Source: Apiotrichum sp. Y4204 (lineage: Eukaryota; Basidiomycota; Tremellomycetes; Trichosporonales; Trichosporonaceae). From it: 64,000 nucleotides of DNA. The notes below the pieces were generated by a model. That model was not told the DNA's origin, did not search any database, and saw only the letters and a program-made list of their open reading frames with translations. Numbering within the stretch: position 1 is the first letter of the stretch; each line of letters starts with the position of its first letter. Of the stretch, positions 1 through 11,059 are shown one piece after another. The translations under genes and the position numbers were made by a program. Location: contig JAMYHL010000002.1 in the NCBI GenBank assembly GCA_025531455.1, positions 124,001 through 188,000 of the forward strand. Direction: 5' to 3'.

Positions 1-1419
1 CCTGGACGCCGTGCCGCGGAGGCTGCGGGTGCCGTCTGGGATCTGGGATATCTGGGGGACCCGGCGGCCCCACGGTGAACGCCGCATCGCGCCATCGGTA
101 TCGTATCGAGTGAGTGCGTTGTCTTAACGACATGGGGAGGGAGAGAGCTGCGTGCGCCGTGCTATCTGGGGAAAGGGGGCCCGGTATGGGGCAGTGGGTT
201 GTGGAGAGCTGCGGAGGTGGGGAGCGGGCCACCGGATCGCCAGATGAGATCGAGCTGCGGGTTACCAGTTGCGGGATAAGGGAATAAGGGGGACACGTCG
301 GCTGTCCTCCGTCTCGAGCTCGATTGCTCGCTTGTTTTGGGCCAGTTGGTTTCTAGAAAGGGGGGATTGGTGCTGTGGGGATGTGGAGACTCCCTCCGGC
401 GCCTTCACGCGTAGAGTGCTTACTCGGAGAGGCTGAGCTCACCGACTCTGCTTCTCTTTCCGTCGAGCTGGGTTCTGGGTACGGGGTACCGGGTGTATTA
501 TCGGTTGACCCGAACCCTGATTCTGCCGTTCACGAAGCCGGCGTGTAGTAGTTTATCTCGATGTTGGTGCTCAGCCCTCATGTCTTCCGCGCTCGGCGTG
601 GTAAAGCTGGAGACTCATCCCCGTGTTCAGTGATTCAGTGATCCTGTTGTCAGTGAAGCAGCCGATCCATTGCCACATGCCCGCAAGGCCGCAAGCCATG
701 TCCGTACCCGCCATCAACCCAGTCTGACATTAGTGAGGTTTTCCCGACACTACACGCACCCAGCAGCCAGACTGTCTCGTGAAATCATACTGTAGACTTG
801 CCCGTTCCCCGCATCGCGCCTGCCTATCGCGTTGATGGGCGGGAGTATAGGGCTCCAGTCATGAGTCCGAAGACCAGAAACTCCCCGCAGCAGACTCTGC
901 TCGGTTCCTAGAGTTATGCTTGAGCACGTTGTTCAATTGGCGCATGGATTGGAATGCACAACGCTGGCGAGCTGGCGAGCCGGTGAAATCCCTCGTGGTT
1001 ACTGCCACCAAGGCCATTGATTCTTATACTCATCATGGATCGGCGACTCCGGTCCCCGTTGACTTGTCTTCTGCCACACACTTTGCAAAGATCAAAGATC
1101 CAGGCCCACTTCGGGCACAACTCTTACCCACTCGTTGTTGACACTGAGCGTCATGCATGCAACTACTGTTGCTGCTTACTTTTTACATCTTGGCCCCTTG
1201 GCAGACTGCACCTGCCTGCTGGGCGCGATGCCATCATGTCTTGTGACTGATACGTCATACTCATTACCGTTCCTCGTGTCTGGGCTACTGATGTCATAAG
1301 GCAAAGACAACAATGATGCTGCAGCCTCCGTCTACTCCTCTGTCGGAGGCACCCCAGAGGCGTCAAGTATAAGAACAGAAACCCACCACGCACCGCGCAC
1401 CACCTCACCCTCGACCACA
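1..1419. other. Intergenic left end, no gene seen
   Basis: No reading frame here looks like a protein gene and no tRNA fold was found. The last 100 bases before 1420 are presumably promoter and leader of the gene that starts there. The first kilobase could belong to a gene outside the window, but nothing in it supports that. Confidence 0.6.
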
Positions 1420-4008
1420 ATGTCAAGCAGGACACAAGACATGAACGACGAGGCGGCGCGCGGCGCCGCCCTCCAAGAAGAGATGCGCGGCGGCGTGCCC
1501 GTCCACCCGCAGCCGCAGCGCGCCGTCGAGGCGGACGGCGCGCCGCCCCCGCAGGCGCACCACGTTTCCGAGATCCCCGAGACCGTTCCCGCTCCCGGAC
1601 AAGGACCGCCGCAAGTCGCAGTTATGGAGATGCATCCCATCCCGGTGTCTGAGACCGCTTCGACGGCACACAGCGGCGCGGCGCCGCTCCCGACCAATCC
1701 CTCGACGAGCGCGGCAGAGCAGCGCGAGGCCATCCGGAACGAGGACCCCGAAGTCGTAGGGCGCGAAGTCGAAAAGACCCAGGCGGCGGAACGCGCGCGG
1801 CGCGGCGAGACTCCCGGAGGCACGGTCGTCGAGGGGATTGAGAATGACGAGCTGTATGCTCTCCAGCGCCGGTTCGACACGCAGATCAACCACGTCCTCT
1901 CGCCCGCGCGCAACCTCCCGCCCCGCGAGCCGGACCTGCGCACAGCCACCGACCTCGACCTCCCGTACAGGAGCGACACGCTAAAGTCCAACTTTGAGCG
2001 CCTGGTCGCCGTCCTCGGCCCGACCTCGACGCGCGGCGTGCGCGAGGTGAAGCGCATGACGGACTGGAGCGTGCGCGAGCGCTGGCGCACTGGAGGATAC
2101 TGCGCCGCATACTTTCTCTCTTGGGTGTTTGGGTGCACTGTTCTCGGCGCGACGGCATTCTTCATCGTGCTCATCTGCTTCCCCGCTACGAGACGATACT
2201 TGTTCCCCGAGGTGAGCAACTCAACTGTATGATTCATTACTGACAGCAGGCACCTCCGCCACCGGGCCAACCCCCGTCCGCGACAGACCCGACAAACACA
2301 AAGGGCGACGAGAGCTTCCTCGGCATGGCGGACAGCAAGGTCGCGCACAGGAGTAAAGCCGAGCAGGCGGAGGAGCACGCATTTGAGGCGCGTGCCCTGC
2401 TCGAGGCGTATACACACGCTGTCGTGCTCTCTGGAACGGGCGGGCGCGGCCTGCACCGACACAAAGAGCACGGCGCAAAGCAGGGTATGGGTGGTGGGCC
2501 GGGAGGAGCGGTCACGGACGAGTCGCAGGACAAGGCCCCGATCGTGGATGAGGACGGCAACGTTGTCGGGGTGCGCAAGTCGGCGGACACGCACTCCATC
2601 TCCCACTCTGTCCGCTCGGGCCGCTCCGCGTCCGCCGTCTCTGCCTCGGGGACCGCGACGCACGAGGTAGCCATCGGCGACGACATTGTCGAGGCCAAGA
2701 ACAAAAAGGACATGCGCAAGGCCGCCGAGACCGAAGCAAAGCGCAAGCGCGACGCCGTTGTCGCCAAGATGGCAAAGGGCACCGAGACCGGGCTCGGCAC
2801 GTTTGCCGACGTGTGCGAGATTATGCAGCAGTGAGTTTTACGGTGACATCTTTTACTCATTCCTCCCAGCACGTTCTCGCCGCCGCACCTCTATCCGGAC
2901 AGGTACGCGCGCTTCAAGCTCTGCGCCGCGGTGCTCGTCCCGCTCGGTGCGGCGCTGCACTTTGTCCCCGCGTGGATGTGGGGCCGGGCCGCGACCCTCA
3001 GTCTCGGTCTCGGTCTCTGGGCCCACGGCCCCATCCTCGCCGGCATGCGCAACCTCCTCAGCCGCATCCCCAACGAGCAGATTCTCCTCGACCCCCGCAA
3101 CTCGATCTTCTCTGGCGTGCCCACCAACGCCCAGTTTACCCTCCATCTCCTCCGTGTCTCCGAGGAGCTTGGAAACCCGATCCCCCCTCCTCCGTGAGTG
3201 AACAAGAACGCTTCTGGATATCCTGTTCTGTTTACTGACTGCAGGCCTCCGCCGCTCGAGGGCACGCCAAAGGAGGCGATCAAGGACACGTCCCCCGAAG
3301 TCGGGGTCACTGCGCAGGACGTGCAGCAGGCGGAAGACGCGACCGGCGCCGAGAAGACGGTGGCAAAGGCCAAGGTCAAGACCAAGGGGCGCATTGCGGG
3401 CGCGTTCAAGAAGATCTCGCGCAAGCTCGCGGGCGTGCACGGCGACGTCGCCGTCGACGGCAAGCAGAAGAAGGTGAGCCAAGAAGATTTCTTTTCTCTT
3501 TATGCTTACTCATCCCCAGTTCTCCGACAAGATGCTCGAGAAAAAGTACGACAAAGAGTCGCCGTACGCGTTCAAGGCCAAGCTGGGCAAGACTGGAGGC
3601 CACATCGTGCTCGACATTGACGACGACATGGGCAGCGCCGCGCGCACTTACGTCGCCTTTGTGCCCCAGTCGGGCGACAAGGCGAGCCACGTGTGGGACA
3701 TTGACGACCTCGTGGAGATGAGCAAGGTGGGTGGAATTGTGGAATCATCTTGTGCTTTATTAACTCTCCAGGACTCGGTCTCGGTTCCCCGCCTCGCGCT
3801 CGGGTGGATGGGCGGCGCGGAAGTCGAGTCGCTCGGCATCACGCTGCGGTTTGACCCGCAGAGCGCGCCGCTCGCTGCCCCGCCGCCCCAGACGCACGAG
3901 GGCGACTCGCCCGAACTCGGCGAGTTCCACTTTGCCAGCGTCGACCGCCGCGACCAGCTCTTTGACCGTCTCGTCGCTATTGGTTCGCAGCGGTGGGAGG
4001 TGCTGTAA
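1420..4008 (+). CDS. DUF3292-like fungal membrane protein
   Basis: Six exons by splice signals: 1420-2211, 2250-2830, 2870-3193, 3245-3473, 3520-3726 and 3772-4008. They join in frame to give 789 residues. The first 200 residues are low-complexity and rich in Pro, Ala and Glu. A hydrophobic segment lies near residues 227-255 and a second, hairpin-like hydrophobic stretch near 475-520. Between them is a charged Lys/Ala-rich linker. The C-terminal 150 residues look like a folded beta-rich domain. I recognise the overall layout as the fungal family DUF3292, whose function is unknown; that match is from memory, not from a search. Introns are 38-51 nt. Intron 1 ends in a tandem CAGCAG acceptor, so one Gln may be included or skipped. 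The gene converges on the receptor gene that ends at 4184, leaving 175 bases between stops. Confidence 0.75.
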
Positions 4009-4183
4009 AAGAAGATCAGAGGAGCGAAAAGTGCAGATTGCACAAGTCGCACGAATGCAGTATCAATACGAAACACTCCGTTCTCTGAGAACGACAGTCG
4101 TAAGCCATGTATGTAGAGCCATGCATAATGCTACAATCCTACCGCGGTGTACATCTATAGTTTCATACAGTTTCCCCGGGGCT

Positions 4184-5920
4184 CTACCCAAAGTGATCCG
4201 GCATCTCCCTTCTCACGCGGCGGCGGACGACCACCTCGGCGAGGCCAAACACGGCCGCGTCCGCGAGCCCGATGCCGAGCACCATCCACGCGCCGAGCAC
4301 GCGCAGCGCCGGCGACGAGTGCTTGTTCACCATCTTGAAGATGAGCCGGATGACCGAGACGGAGAAGGCAGCCATGTACTGCCATGGTCGACGGCCGTGG
4401 TCAGAACGGCGGTGAGCGCGAGAAGGAAATACACATAGAAAGTAGGTGATAATCAAAATAAAATGGACAAAAATCAATGAACAGTCAGCACCACATACAT
4501 TTCCTCGCACGTCCCATTCTCCACTCACGGCCAGCGGAAACCAAAGCATCAGCAGGCTCGCCTGGCGATTAAAGTACGCCGTGGCGGAGAGGTGTGTAGT
4601 GGTGCGCGTGCCGAGGCGCGGCGCGTCGTCCTCGTGTCGTAGGAACTCGCACAGCGTGAAACTGGCTTCAGACTCTGCAGCCGTTGTTGTCCCTCGTGCT
4701 GGCGCCGCTGCCGTCGCCTCCCCTTCTGCGGACGTCTCGTTCGTCTCGACGACTACGCAGTCGTGCTTCTCCTCACTTGTACTCTTTCCCGATGCCATCG
4801 CACAAAGACACTGCCGCCGTGGATCCTCCTGCGTGCTCCCCTCGTCGCTGGTGCCGGGCGTCGACGCCGTGTCCGGGAGGCACGGGTGTGGCGGATGTTG
4901 GGCCTGCGGGGGTCGTGATGCGGATTCTGCTCGAGGTGGACTCGGACCCGAGTTAGGACTCGGACTCGGACTCGGACTCGGTGAACGCCTCTCAGTCTCG
5001 TCCAGCCTTGTGCGGCTGGCGCTCCGCGACTGCCGGCTCACGACGCGATGCAGCGTCCCGTGGATGGTCGTGTACTGCGCAATCTCCGCAAAGCTGAGGG
5101 TCTCCCACGGCGCAGCGGGGTTATGGGCGGGCGGCGGGCGGCGGAGACCAAAGCACGGGCAGCGGAGGCAGGAGCCCACCCGGCGGGCGATGGCGACCGC
5201 GCCGGAGCTTTCACTTTCATGAGTTTCCTCCTCCTCTTCCAGCGCTTCCATGCCGCTCGAGAGCTGGATCGTATCGGGCCGCCGCAGGAACCTGAAGAGG
5301 CGCGAGTAGAGGACCGCGATAACGGCAAACACGAGCGTGCGGGGGATAAAGTACATGAGGTCGCGGTCGAGGCCGTCTATGCCTGAGCGGGACGCATACG
5401 AGCACAGTGTCGACGCGTTGGCGAACCCGATGGTCGCGAACCATATCCCCGAGTGCAGGATCGACACGCCCCAGAGCAGGAGCCATACGAGGAGCGAGTG
5501 CCGCTCCAGCGCGGCCGTGATGCGATGCAGCGGGTGTTTCTTCCGTCAGCAAAGAGCGGAAGCCGGAAGAACAAGACAAAAAATGCTTACCAGGAGCATA
5601 AACGTCGCAAAGGCAATAGCCGCGCTCCAGAGATTCTGCGCGAATATGGTCGTGGTGTACAGCCATGCCTGGACATTACATTGTACAGTTCCCGTACGCA
5701 GCGGGCGGCGGGCGACGAACAGCGCCTCAGAGGGCAGCGCGACGACGCCGATGATAATGTCCGAGACGATGATGCCCGCCAGGAAACGCACGCGGAGCTG
5801 GCTCCCGCTCCCGCCACGCGCGCGGGAGAGAATCGAGAAGAGGAGGTACGACGCCGCGACGAGCGTCAGGCCCGCGATTGCCGTACCCCCGATGGCGGTG
5901 ATCCTGTCCTCGACGGCCAT
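4184..5920 (-). CDS. Seven-transmembrane receptor, Git3/cAMP-receptor-like
   Basis: Exons on the minus strand: 5591-5920, 4529-5539 and 4184-4378, giving 511 residues. Seven hydrophobic helices can be placed: TM1 about 9-32, TM2 44-68, TM3 84-110, TM4 124-147, TM5 165-187, TM6 437-460 and TM7 475-498. The loop between TM5 and TM6 is very long (about 240 residues), low-complexity and Ser/Pro-rich; part of it is encoded by a (GGACTC)n repeat. TM6 carries a W-F-P motif and is split by the second intron. This architecture fits fungal G-protein-coupled receptors of the Git3 (glucose) or cAMP-receptor-like type, which signal to cAMP/PKA at the plasma membrane; the ligand is unknown. The second intron is 150 nt, a multiple of three and free of stops, so an unspliced form would still be translated. 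Other seven-helix families remain possible. Confidence 0.7.
4956..4981. repeat. (GGACTC)n hexanucleotide repeat inside receptor loop
   Basis: About four copies of GGACTC in a row lie inside the receptor gene. On the minus strand they encode alternating Ser-Pro in the long third intracellular loop. Length variation in multiples of six would keep the frame. Confidence 0.85.
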
Positions 5921-7152
5921 GGCGAGCGGCGCTTAGACGTAGAGTGAGTGAGTGAGTGAAGTGGAACGCCGCTGCCGTCGCTGTCGACCATCGAGAGGGG
6001 CTGAGGGTAGCCACCATGTCGAGATTGCTGGATGACACTGACATGCCGCGACACTGCGATACGGAGAACACACACGGCCACACGCCGGCGACACAACTGT
6101 GATCGAGACATAATTTCGACGCCCAAGCCGCGGGCGTATCGCATTGCCGGGATGCCGGGTGGAGCACTGGTGTACATGGCGGGTGCGGCGAGTGCAGCGA
6201 TCGCGGGCCTTGAGGCCTTGACGCCGCACGGCCTCGCGGGCGTCTCGAGTGCCATGTGTCGGTCGGAACGGATGGAGATCGATGGGAACGCGGCCATGTC
6301 CTCTAATGTCGATCGTTTCCGCTGGAGCCGAGACAGAGCGAAGCCGAGGTCTATTTCCAGACCACACAGCGCACACACTTTACTGTATAATGTGTAAGAT
6401 CATACGCTATCAGCAGTACAAAGAACCCGTCATGGACCACGGAACACAGAATGTAACACTCACTTCTACTCGGCTGCGCCGATCTCGAACGCCACGGCCA
6501 CTGGCCGTCTGTGCCCGGATGAAGCTGTCAGCTGAACTCGTTGAGCTCTCTCGGCAGAGCACGGTGAGCTCTTGGTGAGTGGTAAGTGGTGCGGAGTCTG
6601 CGGCCTCACGGAGATATCGGTGGCTCCATCAACTGTCGTTCGCGTGGCGAGTGAGATCTGGTCTTGCTGGTTGCCGTACTATCTCCCTCTCGGTCTCGGG
6701 TCAGGTCCAATTTTGATATCCTCGCGCCTGCGTCTGGCAATCACTTAGAAGCGGATAAGGTCGGCAGCGTGCGCCCGACTGTCGGGAGAGTTTCACGGCG
6801 ATCGGATGTGGTTGGGGAGCCGTCTGGTTCTTCCTGGGATTTATGAGTATAGGCGCTTTCTAAGCTTCCTCCTCCTGGTCCGTTTCGTGCTTTGCGTCAA
6901 TGGCGATGGAGTGAACCAGGTTTGGAGGATGGAGATGGATCAATGATCGGCGCCCTGCGAGATGCGGCTCCGTTCCACGGTTAGCAACTCCCGACGTCAG
7001 TCATCAGCAGACACACCAGGTCGTGGTATCCTATCGCACGGCGCTTCCCCATGCTGTGCATGACAACCAATATCTCTTCCCGCTCGCTGGCCACAGCTCG
7101 TCTGCCCAGGTCGGCTCATCTTTTGATCTCCTCCGCAGTCGCGCCCTGCCTC
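5921..7152. other. Intergenic, 1.2 kb, upstream of receptor gene
   Basis: This stretch lies between the start of the receptor gene (minus) and the stop of the 3-hydroxyisobutyrate dehydrogenase gene (minus). Short open frames on both strands have no recognisable protein features and overlap one another. I take it as promoter and leader of the receptor gene plus the 3' region of the dehydrogenase gene. Confidence 0.6.
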
Positions 7153-9044
7153 TTACTTCTTGTCGCCGGGGCCGCCGTCGTTCTTCCAGCCGTTCTCGAC
7201 GCCCTCTGCGCGCTTCTGGTTGAGCCACTCGTACACGACGCTGGAGTCAGTTTGAGGTAATGACAGAGAGCACTCACGAAAAGTCCTTGCTGCCCATGTC
7301 GCCCTCCTTGCCGACAGCCTCGTACACGCTGCTGGCGGCCCAGGTGAGCGGAGTGGGGAGCGAGACGGCCGACGCGGCGGTGAGGGCCAGTCCGACGTCC
7401 TGAGGTGTCAGTAGGGGCTGCGGAGAGTTTTGACAGATTGTGAGGATTCCTGAGGGAAAGATTCTGGACAGAATAGACCATCGTGACGTGACGTGTCATC
7501 GTGTGATGGTGAGGCAATGGTGATCAAGAGCTAGGACCCATTGACGATCTCTTTTTCCATGCAGCATCGAGAGAGTCACATCCGTATCAGTACGCACCTT
7601 GAGCATGAGTTTGGACTGGAAGCCACCAGAGTATCCACGGGCACCCGGCGAACCAGCGACCTCGGGCAGCGGCGAGTTCACCTTGGACGACCACGACTGG
7701 GCTGCAGGTCAGCGTTGCGATTCGGAATGTGTGAAGAGATGCACAGTCCGTCCGGACCATTCACACCACTCCATACCAGCAAACTCACCCGAAGACGAGT
7801 TGAAGATGTCGTGGAGGAGGACGGGGTCAATCTCGAGGGCCTTGCCGAGTGCGAGGCCCTCGGCGAGACCAATCTGGTTGATGGCGAGCACGAGGCTGGA
7901 GTCAGCGGGATCCGGGGTGGGGTCATCGACACTTTGAAACAGTCACCCGGGCAAAGAGACGCCCTCGGTCACCTTTGTATGTCGGATGGCCGCGTGTCCA
8001 CTTCCAGAGAGAGTCGCTGCCTTTCTTTCATTTGCTCACTTGTTGCACACCTTGACGCCGACACCGGAGCCGCTGCCGCCGCAGGGGACGACGCCGCCGG
8101 GGCGCGACATAAACTGCATAAGGGGCGCGGCGAGGGCCGAAGCGATGGGGCTGGCCGAGCCGAACATGATCGTCAGCGAGCCGGCCTTGGCGCCGACGAT
8201 GCCTGCTGTTAGTATTTGTCGTTGTGAGGTCTCCGAAAGGACCATGTTGTCTGTAGCACCATTTGGAACCCATCGCAAGAAACCAGCACATTCCCATCCC
8301 ACTCACCTCCCGAGACGGGGCCGTCGACCATGAGCACGTCCGTGTTCTCCTGCACGGTGCCCGCGATACGCTTGGCAGCCGTGGGGTCGAGGGTGGTGTG
8401 GTCGACAAAGAGGGAGTGCGCCTTGGTCGCGTCCGGCTTCTGGGAGCCCTTGCCGTCGCCGAGGAGCCACGGGTTGGCCGCGATCGCGTCGGTCAGGCTC
8501 TCGCCCTTGAGGTTGGCAATGCCGGACATGAGGCCGTTCTCGCCCAGGTACACTGCCTCGACCTGGGGCGTCGACGGGAGCATGGTGAAGACGCGCGCAG
8601 CGGCGGCCGAGACCCTAGATGTCAGCGAGCGCAGGAGAGTGGTGGTGAGTGGGGCAGACCGTGGGCCCCCTTCATCGTTGCCGTCTTCTTCATGGGTCTT
8701 GCTCGGTCTCCCTCGGTCTCCCTCGGCCCTTGCTCCCACTTACTCGGAAGGCTTGGACACACGCTGCACACGCGCAGCGGCCTCGGGGCCCGACTCGTTC
8801 TTGACGTTCTCTACAAACGCGGCAATCGACGCATCGCTGGGGTCGCACACAACAATGCTGGGCTGCTCGGGCGACTTGAGCGCCTTGGCGGCGGCGACGC
8901 TCTTCGTGTACAGGTTCCACGCCATGGGGTTGCCTGTTGTCAGTCAATGGTGCATGCGCGCACGCGTCACGACGCACCCATGGCGCCGAGGCCGATGAAG
9001 CCGAGCGTGGACGAGCGCGAGAGGACGACACGGGTGGGAAGCAT
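7153..9044 (-). CDS. 3-hydroxyisobutyrate dehydrogenase, mitochondrial
   Basis: Eight exons on the minus strand (8978-9044, 8744-8933, 8307-8614, 8040-8202, 7789-7895, 7598-7701, 7278-7399, 7153-7240) join in frame to 382 residues. The enzyme oxidises 3-hydroxyisobutyrate with NAD+ in valine breakdown. The N-terminus has a short basic Ser-rich leader, then the Rossmann motif FIGLGAMGNPMAWNL, split by intron 1. The substrate motif DGPVSGG and the catalytic-lysine region GVGVKVCNNLVLAINQIGLA follow, the latter split by an intron after the lysine. These are the family hallmarks. The length is somewhat above the usual 300-340; the extra residues are the mitochondrial leader and small insertions. 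Exon 4 is preceded by a CAGCAG tandem acceptor. It shares a 600-bp divergent promoter with the RS-rich gene at 9647. Confidence 0.9.
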
Positions 9045-9506
9045 GGTGGGTTTGATGAGAAAGATGGCAAAGTTACAACTTGTGCTCAACTGCGACTATA
9101 CGACTTTGGACATTGAAACTCCCTTTAGAGCCGAGTGCCAGATAAGAAGCGAGGGAGCTCGGCACACTCTCTCTCGATCATGTTGTTGTCCACCTATTCC
9201 AGCCCGCCCGTCGATTCCCACCCGTCCATTATCCCTCATATCTCCATACTAGCTCCCCCCCCCACGCCGACGCCGACGACGCCACACTGTGTGCTGTACA
9301 AAGCGTGCTCGTCTCGAGCTGCCAAGTCTGCAAGTCGTCTGTTGTCGAGCATTCTTCATCACACCTATTCTCGGCATTCGTTGCTGGTCCGGAGCGGATC
9401 TCAACGGATAATGCGGGGCACCACCTCGGCTAAATCACCCACCCCACAGTAAGGGAAAAAAACAATCCCGGAATGCCGGATCGCTGTGAGAAATTTGATT
9501 CCGTTA

Positions 9507-9549
9507 ACACGTGTACAGCGCATGTCTCTTCCTTTTCTTGTCACGTGAC
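9507..9549. promoter_or_regulatory. Two CACGTG boxes in divergent promoter
   Basis: ACACGTGT at 9507-9514 and the perfect ten-base palindrome GTCACGTGAC at 9540-9549 lie between the 3-hydroxyisobutyrate dehydrogenase and RS-protein genes. CACGTG is the core site of bHLH factors such as fungal Cbf1 and Pho4-type regulators. Which factor binds here is inferred. Confidence 0.5.
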
Positions 9550-9646
9550 TGCTGACCGCCCATCAACTTCGAGTTGGGTGTCTTTCTCATCGTCGTCGAC
9601 GATTTCAATCTCTTCAAATCCACCTTTCTCTCCATCTCCACCCACC

Positions 9647-10978
9647 ATGCGCTCACCATCGCCCTACAGACGGCGCTACCGCTCTCCCTCACCACAGCGC
9701 TTTGGCCCCTCGCGCGGCGGCGACCGCTACCGCGGCGACTACGGCAGCGACCGCGGCTCGCCCCGCCGCGACCGGTCGCGCTCGCGGGAGCGCGATAGGA
9801 GAGACCGCTCGCCCCGCCGTGATCGTGACCGCTCCCGCTCCCGGGATAGGGAGTACCGATACCGCGGCCGGCGCGAAAATCGTGACTGGGACTCGTACTA
9901 CCGCCGCAGGGAGCGCGAGCGTGATGCGAGCCCGCAGTCTGCTTCCGCCTCCGCATCGGGCGCCGCGACAGGCGCGGCTTCCTCCCGTGGTGGATCCCCC
10001 GAAGAAGGACAGATCACCTCCCCAGAACCAGAGTACCGCGACCGCCGCAGATCGCGGTCTCCCCGCCGCTCGCCACCACGCCGCGGCTTCGCTGACCGTT
10101 TCGCGGACCGATACCGCGGTAGCGACTACGACCGCGACCGGGACCGTGATCGTGATCGCGACCGCGACCGCTCGTTCCGCAGCAGGTGGGACCGCAGCGA
10201 TCGCAGTCCCCGCCGGCGGAGTCCGAGCGAATCGTCCCGGTCGTCCCTCTCGCCCCGCTCTCGTTCTCCCAGTCCGCGCCGCCGCTCGCCCGACCGTGAC
10301 CGCAATAGGGACCACGACTCGCGCGACCGCGAAACCCGCGACCGCGATCGCGGCCGGGACCACGATTCACGCGAACGCGAGCTCCGTGACGCCCGCGACC
10401 GCGAAACCCAGGCGCGCCCCATCCGCGGCCCGCCGCCGTCCGGCCCCCGCGCCGAGCGCCCCGTACCCACCGGCCCACGCGCATTCACCGCCGTGGCCCC
10501 CGTTTCGGGGCCGTCGACACCCGCCCGCGGCCCTCCGCCAGGGTACGGCGCGCCGATTGCCACGGACCCGCGCCGCTGGCCGCGTATTGTCGAGGGCGCG
10601 TCCGCGTCGCCTGTTGCCGGCGTCGCGTCCCCGCTGGCGGCGAAATCGCCCGCAGCGGCGCCGGCCACCCCCATCCCTCACACGCCTATCGACCTAAGCG
10701 ATCCAGCGGCGGTCGCGCGTGCACGCGAGGCGCGCATCCTCGCTGAACTTCCCATCCTCAAGATCCCGTTTGTCGGCGCGTGGGAGACCGAGCTGGCGAC
10801 GCACACGGGGCGCCTTGCGCCGCTTGTGCAGAACACGCTGCGTGCGCAGACGGCGATGCGCGTCGCAGCCGCGGTCCTGGCTGATGCCGAGGCGGAGCGC
10901 GTGGCTGCCAGCGAGAGGAGGAGGATCGTCGAGGACCAGCTGAATGCCGGCTCGCTCGACGGAATTATTGGCGTTTAG
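9647..10978 (+). CDS. Arginine/serine-rich (RS) protein, probable splicing-related
   Basis: A single uninterrupted frame of 443 residues, rare in this intron-dense region. I start at 9647 (CCCACCATGC, good context, start of the RS sequence); an in-frame ATG at 9473 would add 58 unlikely residues. Residues 1 to about 260 are a long RS/RD/RE-type domain with many S-P-R, R-S-R-S and D-R-D-R dipeptide runs. Residues 260-345 are Pro/Ala-rich. The last 90 residues are ordered and helical in appearance (IDLSDPAAVARAREARILAE onward) and do not match a domain I know. No RNA-recognition motif is visible. RS domains usually act in nuclear speckles with the splicing machinery; that role is inferred from composition only. 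The stop is 82 bases from the stop of the convergent TFIIE gene. Confidence 0.75.
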   Translation: MRSPSPYRRRYRSPSPQRFGPSRGGDRYRGDYGSDRGSPRRDRSRSRERDRRDRSPRRDRDRSRSRDREYRYRGRRENRDWDSYYRRRERERDASPQSASASASGAATGAASSRGGSPEEGQITSPEPEYRDRRRSRSPRRSPPRRGFADRFADRYRGSDYDRDRDRDRDRDRDRSFRSRWDRSDRSPRRRSPSESSRSSLSPRSRSPSPRRRSPDRDRNRDHDSRDRETRDRDRGRDHDSRERELRDARDRETQARPIRGPPPSGPRAERPVPTGPRAFTAVAPVSGPSTPARGPPPGYGAPIATDPRRWPRIVEGASASPVAGVASPLAAKSPAAAPATPIPHTPIDLSDPAAVARAREARILAELPILKIPFVGAWETELATHTGRLAPLVQNTLRAQTAMRVAAAVLADAEAERVAASERRRIVEDQLNAGSLDGIIGV

Positions 10979-11059
10979 TGTATTATTGTGTTTGTAGATA
11001 CGATGACTGATGGTACAACATGCATGTGAATGTAGTGATAGAGTCTATGTGGGCTGTGC

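Noticed and set aside
1332..2663. 443-codon minus-strand frame
   Set aside because: Overlaps the first exons of the DUF3292-like gene, runs through its intron and has no domain.
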